This document shows, piece after piece, positions 1 through 7,977 of a stretch of DNA of 64,000 bases (position 1 is the first letter of the stretch; every line of letters begins with the position of its first letter). A program made the position numbers and the translations under genes. The notes under the pieces were generated by a model. It saw only the letters and a list, made by a program, of their open reading frames with translations, was not told the origin of the DNA and ran no database searches. Origin of the DNA: Bacteroidales bacterium (GTDB taxonomy: Bacteria; Bacteroidota; Bacteroidia; Bacteroidales; P3); contig JAFURZ010000004.1 of the NCBI GenBank assembly GCA_017480785.1, forward strand, positions 1-64,000, in the 5' to 3' direction.

Positions 1-539
1 CCGAGCGCGACCGCCTCTACGCCTCGCTGCGCGATGCCGTCAAGGCCTTCGCCAAGTTCCCCATCGCCGAGATGTCGCAGACCGCCGAGCCGCTGTTGCG
101 CATCATCAAGAACTATCGCATCAACACCGCCGAGAACTATATGAAGGAGAGCGGCAACATCGAGAACCTGCTGCAGGATATGTCGGTCTACCGCGACCAG
201 CTGCGACTGCTGAAGCTCGACAGCGTGGTGGCGCAGTTGAAGACGAAGAACGACGAGGTGCGCAGGCTCATCGCCGAGCGTAATGAGGAACGCGGCGACG
301 TGGTGCTGGGCGAACTGGCCGCGGCGCGCCGTGTGAGCGACAGAGCCTACGCGGCGGTGGTTTTCTACACCAACGCCTACTTCGCGATGAATCCCGACCG
401 ACGCGAAGCCGAAGACCTTGTGAAGCGTATGGACGAGGACCTCGAATACTTCCGCAAACACGCGATGAACACCTCCGGCGGCAAGCGCCAGACCCCCGAA
501 GCCGACACGGACGCGCCCGCCGAGGTCGCCGAGGGATGA
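1..539 (+). CDS. DUF6261-like protein, 3' part
   Basis: The reading frame is open from the left edge of the window, so the start lies outside. The visible 179 residues are helical and charged, with no signal peptide or membrane segment, and end in a polar tail rich in Glu, Asp and Ala. The stretch around YRDQLRLLKLDSVVAQLKT resembles the DUF6261 proteins of Bacteroidales, whose function is unknown. That family match is from memory and moderate. The gene is followed by a strong terminator and is not co-transcribed with the cupin gene downstream. Confidence 0.55.
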   Translation, partial: ERDRLYASLRDAVKAFAKFPIAEMSQTAEPLLRIIKNYRINTAENYMKESGNIENLLQDMSVYRDQLRLLKLDSVVAQLKTKNDEVRRLIAERNEERGDVVLGELAAARRVSDRAYAAVVFYTNAYFAMNPDRREAEDLVKRMDEDLEYFRKHAMNTSGGKRQTPEADTDAPAEVAEG

Positions 540-581
540 AAAAGCCGCCTTGCAGCGTTGCAGAGAGGTGTCTCGATACCG

Positions 582-616
582 AAAACAGGCTTTGCGGGTG
601 TTGCAAAGCCTGTTTT
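582..616 (+). terminator. Rho-independent terminator
   Basis: A perfect 14-bp stem (582-595 pairs with 603-616), loop GGGTGTT, with Ts at the 3' side. It lies 43 bases after the stop of the DUF6261-like gene. Confidence 0.85.
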
Positions 617-755
617 TGTTCAAAAAGGCGGCCTCGCAGGGCAGCAAAACCGATTTTCGGTGTCAAAAGTGTCTTCCGCAGACCTGCAAGAACGTTTTTG
701 AGTGCTCCGGCAGGGTCTTGCAGCGGTGCGGAAGGGCATTGCACGGGGTTTTCAT
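617..755. other. intergenic stretch without a recognised gene
   Basis: Between the terminator and the Crp/Fnr-type box. Short frames exist here but have neither a family match nor convincing composition. I see nothing functional in it. Confidence 0.5.
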
Positions 756-759
756 GTTT

Positions 760-773
760 GTAACATTTGTTAC
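760..773. promoter_or_regulatory. Crp/Fnr-type operator GTAAC-N4-GTTAC
   Basis: A perfect palindrome with 5-bp arms and spacer ATTT, centred at 766.5. A TAnnTTTG -7 element at 796-803 predicts transcription start near 809-810, so the box centre lies about 42-43 bases upstream, the class II activator position of the Crp/Fnr family. There is no TTTG at the proper -33 spacing, which fits an activator-dependent promoter. The likely ligand is the Crp/Fnr protein encoded two genes downstream (inference). My recollection is that HcpR-like nitrosative-stress regulators use a similar half-site. Confidence 0.6.
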
Positions 774-795
774 GGACAGTTAGGCGTTTTTGTAG

Positions 796-803
796 TATTT
801 TTG
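796..803 (+). promoter_or_regulatory. -7 element (TATTTTTG) of the cupin-crp operon
   Basis: Matches the Bacteroidota -7 consensus TAnnTTTG and lies 44 bases before the cupin start codon. Confidence 0.6.
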
Positions 804-847
804 CAAGCGATTGGAAACAATACTGTTTTTCTCAAACAACTGTAAGT

Positions 848-1162
848 ATGGAAACAAAGACTGTCATCAACCTCGCCGCCAGCATCGACTATGCGCAGGA
901 CTGCATCGTCAGCAAGGAATTCGCCAAGAACCAGCACGGCGGCATCACTCTCTTCTCGTTCGACAAAGGGCAACGCCTTAGTGAACACACCGCACCGTTC
1001 GATGCTGTGGTGCAAATAGTCGAAGGCACGGCGGAGATAACCATCGATGGCGAAGCGTTCAATGTTCCTGCAGGGAATGTTATCGTAATGCCAGCCAATC
1101 ATCCTCACGCCGTCGTGGCAAACGAGCGATTCAAGATGCTGCTTACCATGATTCGCGGCTAA
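848..1162 (+). CDS. small cupin-domain protein
   Basis: 104 residues forming a single cupin barrel. The first motif is around GQRLSEHTAPFDAVVQIVEG and the second around PAGNVIVMPANHPHAV, giving several candidate metal-ligand His residues. I chose METKTV because an upstream in-frame Met would lie before the predicted transcription start. No catalytic function can be assigned. It is the first gene of an operon with a Crp/Fnr regulator (two bases downstream) and a DUF438 protein. Such cupins often accompany anaerobic or nitrosative-stress regulators in Bacteroidales, so a sensing or protective role is a plausible inference only. Confidence 0.85.
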   Translation: METKTVINLAASIDYAQDCIVSKEFAKNQHGGITLFSFDKGQRLSEHTAPFDAVVQIVEGTAEITIDGEAFNVPAGNVIVMPANHPHAVVANERFKMLLTMIRG

Positions 1163-1163
1163 T

Positions 1164-1772
1164 ATGGATATGTTGGAGCTGAAAGTCCTGCCGCTGTTTG
1201 CTAGCTTGAGCGACGGCGAACTGGAAGAATTGCTTGCTGCGCCTCATCGTCGGTGTGAGTACCAGTCGGGAAAAACTATTCTGAACGATGGCGATGCAGT
1301 GCAGTCGCTCGTGGTGCTCACCGCCGGACGCGTGGAGACTCGCATGGGCGGCGACGAGCGTGAGGTAGTGATGGAACGCCTTGCGGCACCTTGCCTGCTT
1401 GCCCCAGCATTCCTTTTCGCCACCGACAATACGATACCTGTCGACGTTATAGCCATCGAAGACAGTGTATTATGGACAATCAACCGCGAGGGATTTGTAC
1501 ACTTTCTGACTGCCCAGCCCAAGGTGCTGAGCCAATTCATCCGCTCGGTATCCGACCGTTGCCGTTTCCTCAGCGAAAAAGTACGCACCTTCGCCATCAA
1601 AGGCCTGCGCAACCGCGTACTCGACTACCTGCAAACCCATGGCCGCATCACCCAAGTGGCCGCCACTGCTGAAAGCCTCGGTGTCGCCCGTCCCTCGCTC
1701 AGTCGCGTCCTCGCTGAGATGGTGGCAGAAGGGATAATCAAGTATGACAACAAAAAGTACACGCTGAAATGA
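1164..1772 (+). CDS. Crp/Fnr family transcriptional regulator
   Basis: 202 residues. An N-terminal cyclic-nucleotide-binding-like beta-roll (about 1-115) is followed by a dimerisation helix and a C-terminal winged helix-turn-helix with the recognition region LGVARPSLSRVLAEM. There is no N-terminal Cys cluster as in Fnr, so it is not an obvious 4Fe-4S sensor. A haem- or NO-responsive HcpR/Dnr-like role would fit. It starts two bases after the cupin stop and its TGA overlaps the next ATG, so the three genes are translationally linked. The palindrome at 760-773 is the obvious candidate autoregulatory site. Naming it HcpR would go beyond the evidence. Confidence 0.88.
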   Translation: MDMLELKVLPLFASLSDGELEELLAAPHRRCEYQSGKTILNDGDAVQSLVVLTAGRVETRMGGDEREVVMERLAAPCLLAPAFLFATDNTIPVDVIAIEDSVLWTINREGFVHFLTAQPKVLSQFIRSVSDRCRFLSEKVRTFAIKGLRNRVLDYLQTHGRITQVAATAESLGVARPSLSRVLAEMVAEGIIKYDNKKYTLK

Positions 1773-3196
1773 AAACATTAGATCCGAATAAATCGGTATA
1801 CGAACTGACGCAGGAGTACCCCGATGTGGTGGAGATAATGGCATCGCTGGGGTTTACCGAGATAACGAAAAGGGCAATACTCTACTCCGTTGGGCGCGTG
1901 ATGACGATTCCCCAAGGGGCTGCGATGAAAGGCATCCCAATGGAGAGAATTGTAGCAGAATTCAAAGAACACGGATTCAATGTAGCCGATGGTACATCAG
2001 CTGAACCTCGAACCATAACAGGCAGTACGATGGACCAACCAGAAGGGCGTATCGAGCAGCTGAAAGCCTATCTGCGCCGATTGGGTGAGGGTGAAGATTT
2101 GGAGAGTGTGCGCAAGGACTTTGTTTCAAAGTTCAGTGATGTCGACGCGCACGAGATTATGAATGCGGAGCAGCAACTAATGGCCGAGGGCACACCGTTG
2201 GAGGAGGTGCAGCAGCTGTGCGACGTGCATTCGGCTCTGTTTCATGGCACCACCGGCTGCGAGTCGCATTCATCCGCAACAGGAGGAGAAAATAAGTTCA
2301 CCGCCTTAATACTGGCCGGCATCAAAGGTCATCCGCTCCACACTTTCACTAAAGAGAACGAGGCAATCCAGACTGTAATCGACAAGTGGAAAGCCGACAA
2401 GAACTTCGACACCTTCCGTCGTCTGCGCGAGGTGGGTATTCACTACGACAAGAAAGGCGACCTCATCTACACGCTGCTGAAAGTGAAATACAATGTCACC
2501 GGTCCTCACAGCGTGATGTGGACCGTCGACGACGAAATACGCCACGAGATGGGTCTGCTGGTCAAAGAATACGACGAAATGCCTAATGACGCATGGCTTA
2601 TACGTGCCGATGCTGTGATTGCGCGGATTGAGGAAATGATTTATAAAGAGACGAATATTCTTTTCCCAATCTGCGCTGAACACTTCACCGACGAGGAATG
2701 GCGCAGCATCTATTGCGACAGCAAAGCCTATGCTGTCTGCCTCGGGGTGGAGAATGAAGACTGGGATGAAGTAACGAACGATTCAACCAAGTCGGAGAAA
2801 TCCGACAAGTCTGGCGAAATAATCTTTCCAAGTGGGCACCTAACCTTGCCACAGCTCACAGCCCTGCTGAACACCATTCCTATGGAGATAAGTTTCATCG
2901 ATGCCGACAACATCAACCGCTATTTCAATGAAGGATTTAAGGTGTTCAAACGTCCCCAAATGGCACTGGATCGAGATGTTTTCTCCTGCCATCCCCCAAA
3001 GATTGAATCTATGGTGCGCAGCATCATCGACAGTTTTCGCAGCGGCAAGGCCGACCGTGTGCATGAATGGGTAGAAAAAGATGGACATCTGATGCTGGTG
3101 CAATATAAGGCCGTGCGTGACCCGCAGGGCAACTATCTTGGCACGGTTGAGCTCGACCAGAATATGGATATTGCCCGCGAACACTTCGCCAAGTAA
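1769..3196 (+). CDS. DUF1858/DUF438/hemerythrin-like/PAS protein
   Basis: 475 residues. A DUF1858 domain (about 1-70) is followed by DUF438 (about 85-160), a helical hemerythrin-like region (about 190-315, with HPLHTFTKENEA, PHSVMWTVDDEIRHEMG and KETNILFPICAEHF) and a C-terminal PAS domain (about 345-475). Related proteins, like the RIC/ScdA group with which they share the helical iron-binding idea, are linked to NO or oxidative damage of iron centres. Cytoplasmic, with no signal peptide. It overlaps the Crp/Fnr gene by ATGA, so it is probably both target and partner of that regulator. A short polar insertion (about 330-345) separates the helical region from PAS. Confidence 0.88.
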   Translation: MKTLDPNKSVYELTQEYPDVVEIMASLGFTEITKRAILYSVGRVMTIPQGAAMKGIPMERIVAEFKEHGFNVADGTSAEPRTITGSTMDQPEGRIEQLKAYLRRLGEGEDLESVRKDFVSKFSDVDAHEIMNAEQQLMAEGTPLEEVQQLCDVHSALFHGTTGCESHSSATGGENKFTALILAGIKGHPLHTFTKENEAIQTVIDKWKADKNFDTFRRLREVGIHYDKKGDLIYTLLKVKYNVTGPHSVMWTVDDEIRHEMGLLVKEYDEMPNDAWLIRADAVIARIEEMIYKETNILFPICAEHFTDEEWRSIYCDSKAYAVCLGVENEDWDEVTNDSTKSEKSDKSGEIIFPSGHLTLPQLTALLNTIPMEISFIDADNINRYFNEGFKVFKRPQMALDRDVFSCHPPKIESMVRSIIDSFRSGKADRVHEWVEKDGHLMLVQYKAVRDPQGNYLGTVELDQNMDIAREHFAK

Positions 3197-3215
3197 TCTG
3201 TCACGCGGTTAGCAC

Positions 3216-3521
3216 TCACAGTTCCCACAGATACTCCCTCAGCGGCACCTTGCCTGAGGGGGTAAGGCGGACACCTTCTTTTTCCAACAACGACGCCTGG
3301 GCGGGGTAGTGCGGGGCGAGGCAACCGGAGGCGTTGACCACACGGTGGCAAGGCAATACGGCGTCGGGGGCAGTCCGCATGATGCGGCCGACGAGGCGCG
3401 AGTGGTTGGACCAACCGCACAGTTCCGCGATGCGGCCATAGGTCAGCACGCGGCCACGCGGTATCTGACGCACAATGTCGTAGACCTCGCCCCGAAGGGT
3501 CTCTATTGTCGGCTGTTTCAT
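3216..3521 (-). CDS. MGMT family protein (one-domain alkyltransferase)
   Basis: 101 residues comprising only the DNA-binding and active-site domain of O6-alkylguanine-DNA alkyltransferases. The helix-turn-helix (VLTYGRIAELCG), the Arg-finger region (SRLVGRIMR) and the active-site motif PCHRVV are all present. The Cys is retained, unlike ATL proteins with PWHR, so direct alkyl transfer is possible. The N-terminal domain of full-length Ogt is absent, as in many Bacteroidales homologues. The gene stands alone and divergent from cobW. A TATCTTTG element (3526-3533, minus strand) lies so close to the ATG that the mRNA would be nearly leaderless. Confidence 0.85.
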   Translation of the reverse strand: MKQPTIETLRGEVYDIVRQIPRGRVLTYGRIAELCGWSNHSRLVGRIMRTAPDAVLPCHRVVNASGCLAPHYPAQASLLEKEGVRLTPSGKVPLREYLWEL

Positions 3522-3525
3522 GCTG

Positions 3526-3533
3526 CAAAGATA
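3526..3533 (-). promoter_or_regulatory. -7 element (TATCTTTG) of the MGMT gene
   Basis: Exact TAnnTTTG match four bases before the start codon. The predicted transcription start falls at or next to the ATG. Confidence 0.5.
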
Positions 3534-3618
3534 CTCCTTTCCCTTGACATGGAAGAACATTTGTGAAAAATATTTTGGCGGGGAGGCGGTTTCGGTGCGC
3601 TGTTTTGATTTTTTTGCG

Positions 3619-3626
3619 TATCTTTG
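3619..3626 (+). promoter_or_regulatory. -7 element (TATCTTTG) of cobW
   Basis: Exact TAnnTTTG match 33 bases before the chosen cobW start. No well-spaced TTTG at -33. Confidence 0.5.
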
Positions 3627-3659
3627 CACGCCGAAAAAACGAATCAAACACAGACAACA

Positions 3660-4955
3660 ATGAACGCAAATACCATCCCCGTGCTGCTGCTCACCGGCTA
3701 CCTCGGCAGCGGCAAGACGACCCTGCTGAACCGCATATTGAACAACCGGCGCGGCATACGCTTCGCCGTCATCGTCAACGACCTGGGTGAGGTGAATATC
3801 GACGCCGACCTCATTGCCAAGGGCGGCATCGTGAACCAGAAAGACGACAACCTGGTGGCCCTGCAGAACGGCTGCATCTGCTGCACGCTGAAGATGGACC
3901 TGGTGGAGCAGCTGCGCGACATCACGAGCCAGCACCGCTTCGACTACATCGTCATTGAGGCCAGCGGCATCTGCGAGCCGGCACCCATCGCACAGACCAT
4001 CTGCTCGATGCCGAGCCTCACCCCCGACCCCTCTCCGATTGGAGAGGGGAGCGGAATGCAAGGGGCAGGGGGTGAGGCTGTTCCAGTGTTGGACAGCATC
4101 GTCACCGTTGTCGACGCCTTGCGCACGAAGGACGAATTCGGCAGCGGCAAGGACCTGCTGCGTCCCGGCCTGGCCGAGGACGACATCGAGAACCTCGTCA
4201 TCCAGCAGATTGAGTTCTGCAACATCATCCTGCTGAACAAAGCCTCCGAGGTCCCTGCCGACGAGTTGGGCCGCATCCGCGAGATTATCCGTGCCATCCA
4301 GCCCAAGGCAGAGATAATAGACTGTGACTACTGCGACATCGACTTTGACAAGATACTGAACACCGGCATGTTCGACTTCGACCGAGTGGCTACCTCGGCG
4401 GCATGGATAGACGCCATAGAAGGGCCTCACCCCCAGCCCCTCTCCTCGGAGGAGAAGGGGGTGGATAGCCACGACCACGAAGAACATGAGCATCACCATG
4501 ATGATGATGATGACGACGAGCATGAGCATCACCTTGAGCATGAGCATCATCACCATCACGACGACGAGGGGGAGGCCGAGGAATACGGCATCGGCACCTT
4601 CGTCTACTACCGCCGTGGGCCTTTCGACCTTGGCCGGTTCGACCACTTCGTGGCCAGACAGTGGCCCAAGGGCATCATCCGTGCCAAGGGCATCTGCTGG
4701 TTCCGCTCCGAGCCCGAGACATGCTACCTCTTCGAGCAGGCCGGCAAGCAGGTATCGCTGCGCGACACAGGCCAGTGGTATGCCGAGATGCCCGACGACG
4801 AGCTGTTCGACTTCATGCAGCGCAACCCCGACCTGCAACGCGACTGGGACGACACCTACGGCGACCGCATGCAGAAGCTCGTCTTCATCGGCCAGCACCT
4901 AGACCGCGAGGCCATCACCGCCGCCCTGGACGAGTGTCTGGTGCATGCCGTCTGA
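3660..4955 (+). CDS. CobW/G3E family metal-chaperone GTPase
   Basis: 431 residues. P-loop GYLGSGKT (13-20), the zinc-binding CICC motif (C72, C74, C75), a Walker B region (YIVIEASGICEP) and a C-terminal CobW_C domain place it in COG0523, GTPases that deliver metals (Zn or Co) to client proteins. A His/Asp/Glu-rich loop (about 270-303) joins the two domains and probably binds metal. The start at 3660 precedes the P-loop by 12 residues as is usual, and upstream in-frame Met codons lie at or before the promoter. Two GC-rich repeat insertions (4015-4078 and 4425-4463) add residues SLTPDPSPIGEG and GPHPQPLSSEEKG without breaking the frame. The first falls between conserved motifs (TICSMP and VLDSIVTVVD). 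Confidence 0.92.
   Translation: MNANTIPVLLLTGYLGSGKTTLLNRILNNRRGIRFAVIVNDLGEVNIDADLIAKGGIVNQKDDNLVALQNGCICCTLKMDLVEQLRDITSQHRFDYIVIEASGICEPAPIAQTICSMPSLTPDPSPIGEGSGMQGAGGEAVPVLDSIVTVVDALRTKDEFGSGKDLLRPGLAEDDIENLVIQQIEFCNIILLNKASEVPADELGRIREIIRAIQPKAEIIDCDYCDIDFDKILNTGMFDFDRVATSAAWIDAIEGPHPQPLSSEEKGVDSHDHEEHEHHHDDDDDDEHEHHLEHEHHHHHDDEGEAEEYGIGTFVYYRRGPFDLGRFDHFVARQWPKGIIRAKGICWFRSEPETCYLFEQAGKQVSLRDTGQWYAEMPDDELFDFMQRNPDLQRDWDDTYGDRMQKLVFIGQHLDREAITAALDECLVHAV
4015..4078 (+). repeat. 35-bp PIGEG element plus inverted outer arm, in cobW
   Basis: Begins GCCTCACCCCCGACCCC, has the inner palindrome CCCCTCTCC-GATT-GGAGAGGGG, and closes with GGGGGTGAGGC, the inverse of its start. It is read in frame as LTPDPSPIGEG. 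Confidence 0.85.
4425..4463 (+). repeat. diverged PIGEG-type element in cobW
   Basis: Starts CCTCACCCCCAGCCCC, but the inner palindrome is CTCCTCGGAGGAG instead of the usual sequence. It is read in frame immediately before the His-rich loop. Confidence 0.65.
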
Positions 4956-4989
4956 GGTAGCCTCTTCACCCCCCCCAAAAAAAACAAAA

Positions 4990-5025
4990 TTTCCCACTGC
5001 GCCCCTTTGTACGCACAGTGGGAAA
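4990..5025. terminator. bidirectional terminator between cobW and rho
   Basis: The 10-bp stem TTTCCCACTG (4990-4999) / CAGTGGGAAA (5016-5025) lies between two convergent genes. A-rich sequence lies to the left and T-rich to the right, so it can serve both strands. Confidence 0.7.
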
Positions 5026-5107
5026 CTTTTATGCCTTTGTGGGAAAGTTGGGTACTTTCGTGGGACGATTTTGCCGTTTTTCGCGAAAAGGCCTTATATT
5101 GGGGGCA

Positions 5108-6955
5108 CTACTTGTCCATCGTGTAGAGGAACTCCTCGTTGGTGGAGGTGCGGGCCAGCTGCTTCTGCAGGAACTCCATGGCTTCGACGGGGGTGAGGTC
5201 GGAGAGATGGTTGCGGAGGACGACGCTGCGGGCCAGGAGGTCGGGGCGGACGAGGAGGTCGTCGCGACGGGTGCTGGAGGCGGCGAGGTCGATGGCCGGA
5301 TAGAGGCGGCGGTTGGAGAGCTTGCGGTCGAGCTGGAGTTCCATGTTGCCGGTGCCCTTGAACTCCTCGAAGATGACGTCATCCATCTTGGAGCCAGTCT
5401 CGGTGAGGGCAGTGGCGATGATGGTGAGGGAGCCGCCCCCCTCGATGTTACGGGCGGCGCCGAAGAAGCGCTTGGGCTTCTGCAGGGCATTGGCTTCGAC
5501 ACCGCCGCTAAGGACCTTGCCGGAGGCAGGCTGGACGGTGTTGTAGGCCCGAGCCAAGCGGGTGATGGAGTCGAGGACTATCATCACGTCGTGGCCACAC
5601 TCGGTGAGGCGCTTGGCCTTCTCGAGAACGATGTTAGCGATGCGCACATGGCGGTCGGCGGGCTCGTCGAAGGTGGAGGCGATGACCTCGGCCTTCACGG
5701 AACGCTGCATGTCGGTGACCTCCTCGGGACGCTCGTCGATGAGCAGCACCATCAGGTAGACCTCGGGGTGGTTGAAGGCGATGGCGTTGGCGACCTCCTT
5801 GAGGAGCGTGGTCTTACCGGTCTTGGGCTGGGCCACGATGAGGCCGCGCTGGCCTTTTCCGATGGGGGTGAAAAGGTCGATGATGCGGGTGGAGAGGGTC
5901 TCCTGCGGATGACCGGTGAGGGAGAACTTCTGGTCGGGGAAGAGCGGCGTGAGGCTCTCGAAGGGGATACGATCGCGGATGCGGTCGGGTGCGAGGCCGT
6001 TGATCTCGAGTATCTTCACCATAGGGAAGAACTTGTCGCCCTCGCGGGGAGGACGCACGGTGCCCCGGATGGTGTCGCCGGTCTTGAGGCCGTAGTTGCG
6101 TATCTGCTGGGGGCTGATATAGATATCGTCGGGAGACGACAGATAGTTATAGTCGGACGAACGGAGGAATCCGAAGCCGTCGGGAGACATTTCAAGCACT
6201 CCTTCGGCCTCGATTACCCCTTCAGTCTCGAAAGCATAGGGCTTGCGCTTGGGCTGCTCGGGTTGGGGTTCGGGCAGAGGCTCCGGTTTAGGTTCGGGCT
6301 TAGGTTCCGGTTTGGGTTCGGGCTGTGGCTTGGGTTCAGGCTTGGAGTCAGATTGAGGCAGAGGCTTGGGTTCAGGCTGTGGCTGCTGTGGTTGCGGCTG
6401 AGACTGAGGCTCTGCCGGCTGGGGATTCTTGCGAGGACGGCCACGTTTGCGTTTAGCGGGTTGCTGGACGGGCTCTGCCGTTGGTTGGTCGGAGGCATTC
6501 CGGTTGTCGGTCTCAGGCTGGGGAGCCTCCGGCTGGCTGTTGCGTCGCATGAGGAAGCGGCCTTCGGGCGAGAGGATATCGGGCACAGTCGGCACCTCGG
6601 GCACCTCGGGGATGGCCAGGTTGAGGGCGTTGGTCTTGGCCTCTTCCTCTGCCGCCTGGCGTTCCATATTCTCTGCCTTCGACTTCTCAATCTCTTTTCT
6701 GCGATTGGGCTTAACGGTCGATTCGGCAAGGAGCTGCGGTTTGAGGTGCTGGCGGCGGCGGTTGCCGTTGTCGCCTTTACGCTCGTTGGCGTCGTCCCTA
6801 CGGTCGTCGCCGGAGGGATTGGCGGCCTGGTGGTCAAGAATGCGGTAGATAAGGTCTTTCTGTTCAAGATGGGAGGCTCGGCTGATGCCCATCTGCTTGG
6901 CTATATCGATAAGCTCGATATGTGCTTTGTTTTCCAGTTCGGTGATGTTGAACAT
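5108..6955 (-). CDS. rho: transcription termination factor Rho
   Basis: 615 residues against about 420 in E. coli. The N-terminal Rho helical domain (1-45, [18 protein letters not shown]) is followed by a long low-complexity segment (about 45-235) rich in Pro, Glu, Gln and Lys with KPEP repeats. Then come the RNA-binding cold-shock-like domain ([15 protein letters not shown]) and the hexameric ATPase (P-loop [10 protein letters not shown], Walker [25 protein letters not shown]). Large disordered insertions are normal in Bacteroidota Rho, and in Bacteroides the insertion has been reported to drive condensate formation. The gene is monocistronic, divergent from gcvH and convergent with cobW. 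Confidence 0.97.
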   Translation of the reverse strand: MFNITELENKAHIELIDIAKQMGISRASHLEQKDLIYRILDHQAANPSGDDRRDDANERKGDNGNRRRQHLKPQLLAESTVKPNRRKEIEKSKAENMERQAAEEEAKTNALNLAIPEVPEVPTVPDILSPEGRFLMRRNSQPEAPQPETDNRNASDQPTAEPVQQPAKRKRGRPRKNPQPAEPQSQPQPQQPQPEPKPLPQSDSKPEPKPQPEPKPEPKPEPKPEPLPEPQPEQPKRKPYAFETEGVIEAEGVLEMSPDGFGFLRSSDYNYLSSPDDIYISPQQIRNYGLKTGDTIRGTVRPPREGDKFFPMVKILEINGLAPDRIRDRIPFESLTPLFPDQKFSLTGHPQETLSTRIIDLFTPIGKGQRGLIVAQPKTGKTTLLKEVANAIAFNHPEVYLMVLLIDERPEEVTDMQRSVKAEVIASTFDEPADRHVRIANIVLEKAKRLTECGHDVMIVLDSITRLARAYNTVQPASGKVLSGGVEANALQKPKRFFGAARNIEGGGSLTIIATALTETGSKMDDVIFEEFKGTGNMELQLDRKLSNRRLYPAIDLAASSTRRDDLLVRPDLLARSVVLRNHLSDLTPVEAMEFLQKQLARTSTNEEFLYTMDK

Positions 6956-7068
6956 AAATTTAGTTTATAGGCTGCAAAGGAGTCCTTGCGATTGTATTCT
7001 AATATTTTTCTGGATTTCAATGATTTCGACATCTCAGTACGGTCTACTGTCATTGAACTTTGACGGTG

Positions 7069-7076
7069 CAAAAATA
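7069..7076 (-). promoter_or_regulatory. -7 element (TATTTTTG), probably of rho
   Basis: Minus-strand TAnnTTTG match about 113 bases before the rho start, which predicts a roughly 100-nt leader. Rho leaders are often autoregulated, but no structure can be claimed here. Confidence 0.45.
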
Positions 7077-7127
7077 CACATTTTTCGCCATTCGGTAAAA
7101 AAAAATTTCAGTATGAATATTTTTTTG

Positions 7128-7135
7128 TATTTTTG
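7128..7135 (+). promoter_or_regulatory. -7 element (TATTTTTG) of gcvH
   Basis: TAnnTTTG match 46 bases before the gcvH ATG. TTTC at 7106-7109 is a weak -33 candidate with an 18-bp spacer. Confidence 0.55.
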
Positions 7136-7181
7136 CAGCGCAATAAAGAAGACAAACCAAACATTTAACATTATAATTATT

Positions 7182-7559
7182 ATGAACATTCCTGCAAATC
7201 TGAAGTACACCCAGGACGACGAATGGGTGCGTGTAGAAGGCGAATTCGCTTATGTTGGTATTACTGACTATGCCCAGCACGAGCTTGGCGACATCGTGTT
7301 TGTCGACGTCACCTGCGAAGGCGACACCGTCGAGGCTGGCGAGGCTTTCGGCAGCGTGGAGGCCGTGAAGACCGTGGCCGACCTGCTGATGCCTGTCACC
7401 GGCGAAGTGGTGGAGTTCAACGCCGACCTCGAGGATGCCAGCGCCATCAACGCCGATCCTTATGGCAAAGGCTGGATTATCAAAATCAAACCCGCCAATA
7501 TGGCCGATATCAACGCCCTCATGGACGACAAGGCCTACACCGCCAAAATCGGTGCCTAA
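7182..7559 (+). CDS. gcvH: glycine cleavage system H protein
   Basis: 125 residues, the standard length. This lipoyl-carrier protein shuttles the methylamine group between the P, T and L proteins. The lipoyl site is the Lys in [19 protein letters not shown]. The N-terminal [12 protein letters not shown] and the C-terminal WIIKIKP stretches are typical. The upstream in-frame extension would begin before the promoter, so [10 protein letters not shown] is the start. The other gcv genes are not in the window, so gcvH stands alone between its own promoter and a perfect terminator. Confidence 0.97.
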   Translation: MNIPANLKYTQDDEWVRVEGEFAYVGITDYAQHELGDIVFVDVTCEGDTVEAGEAFGSVEAVKTVADLLMPVTGEVVEFNADLEDASAINADPYGKGWIIKIKPANMADINALMDDKAYTAKIGA

Positions 7560-7576
7560 ACAAGTATTGGACACAA

Positions 7577-7612
7577 GCCGCCGCACGGTATCTACCGTGC
7601 GGCGGCTATTTT
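7577..7612 (+). terminator. Rho-independent terminator of gcvH
   Basis: A 14-bp perfect GC-rich stem (7577-7590 / 7593-7606) with a two-base apex, followed by TATTTTTATTTT. It ends just before the mntA promoter. Confidence 0.92.
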
Positions 7613-7615
7613 TAT

Positions 7616-7646
7616 TTTGCCGGTTGAAAAAAAAGTTGTATTTTTG
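7616..7646 (+). promoter_or_regulatory. full-consensus promoter of the MntA/HepT operon
   Basis: TTTG at 7616-7619, a 19-bp spacer and TATTTTTG at 7639-7646. This is the best -33/-7 promoter in the window apart from those of the tRNAs. The mntA ATG follows 34 bases later. Confidence 0.75.
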
Positions 7647-7680
7647 CACCCGGGAATGATAAGAAACAACATCTGATTGC

Positions 7681-7977
7681 ATGAGCAGTAATGACATAAA
7701 ATTATCGCTATCCGACTATTTTCGGCACCAGCCCGTGGAACGGGCCTGGCTGTTCGGTTCCTTTGCCCGTGGAGAGGAGACAGAAAGCAGCGATATTGAT
7801 TTGCTTGTCGACTTGGACGATACGCAGGCTGTTGGATTGCGTTTCTTCGGAATGTGGAGAGAATTGGAGCAGTTGCTGGGGAGAAACGTCGACCTTGTCA
7901 CCGAAAACGGATTGGCCGACTATGCCCGGGAAAGTGTTAACCGCGATAAAATAATGGTGTATGAGAGAGCCCGGTAG
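7681..7977 (+). CDS. mntA: MntA-type minimal nucleotidyltransferase (antitoxin)
   Basis: 98 residues. The nucleotidyltransferase signature GS-x10-DxD is intact (G26, S27, D38, D40; GSFARGEETESSDIDLLVDL). The family includes MntA antitoxins that AMPylate the tyrosine of the partner HEPN toxin. Its 3' end overlaps the HEPN gene by 17 bases. Here the antitoxin comes first. It has its own strong promoter and no further operon partner. Confidence 0.88.
   Translation: MSSNDIKLSLSDYFRHQPVERAWLFGSFARGEETESSDIDLLVDLDDTQAVGLRFFGMWRELEQLLGRNVDLVTENGLADYARESVNRDKIMVYERAR

Noticed and set aside
4015-4078. 35-bp elements as insertion sequences or as Rho-independent terminators
   Set aside because: No transposase or long flanks, and the hairpins lie inside open genes without T-runs. 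At most they are non-autonomous elements.
3216-4898. Very long minus-strand reading frame opposite cobW, with a Met/Val-rich stretch
   Set aside because: It is the antisense of the His/Asp-rich cobW loop plus the real MGMT gene at its end. Only the last 101 codons have family support.
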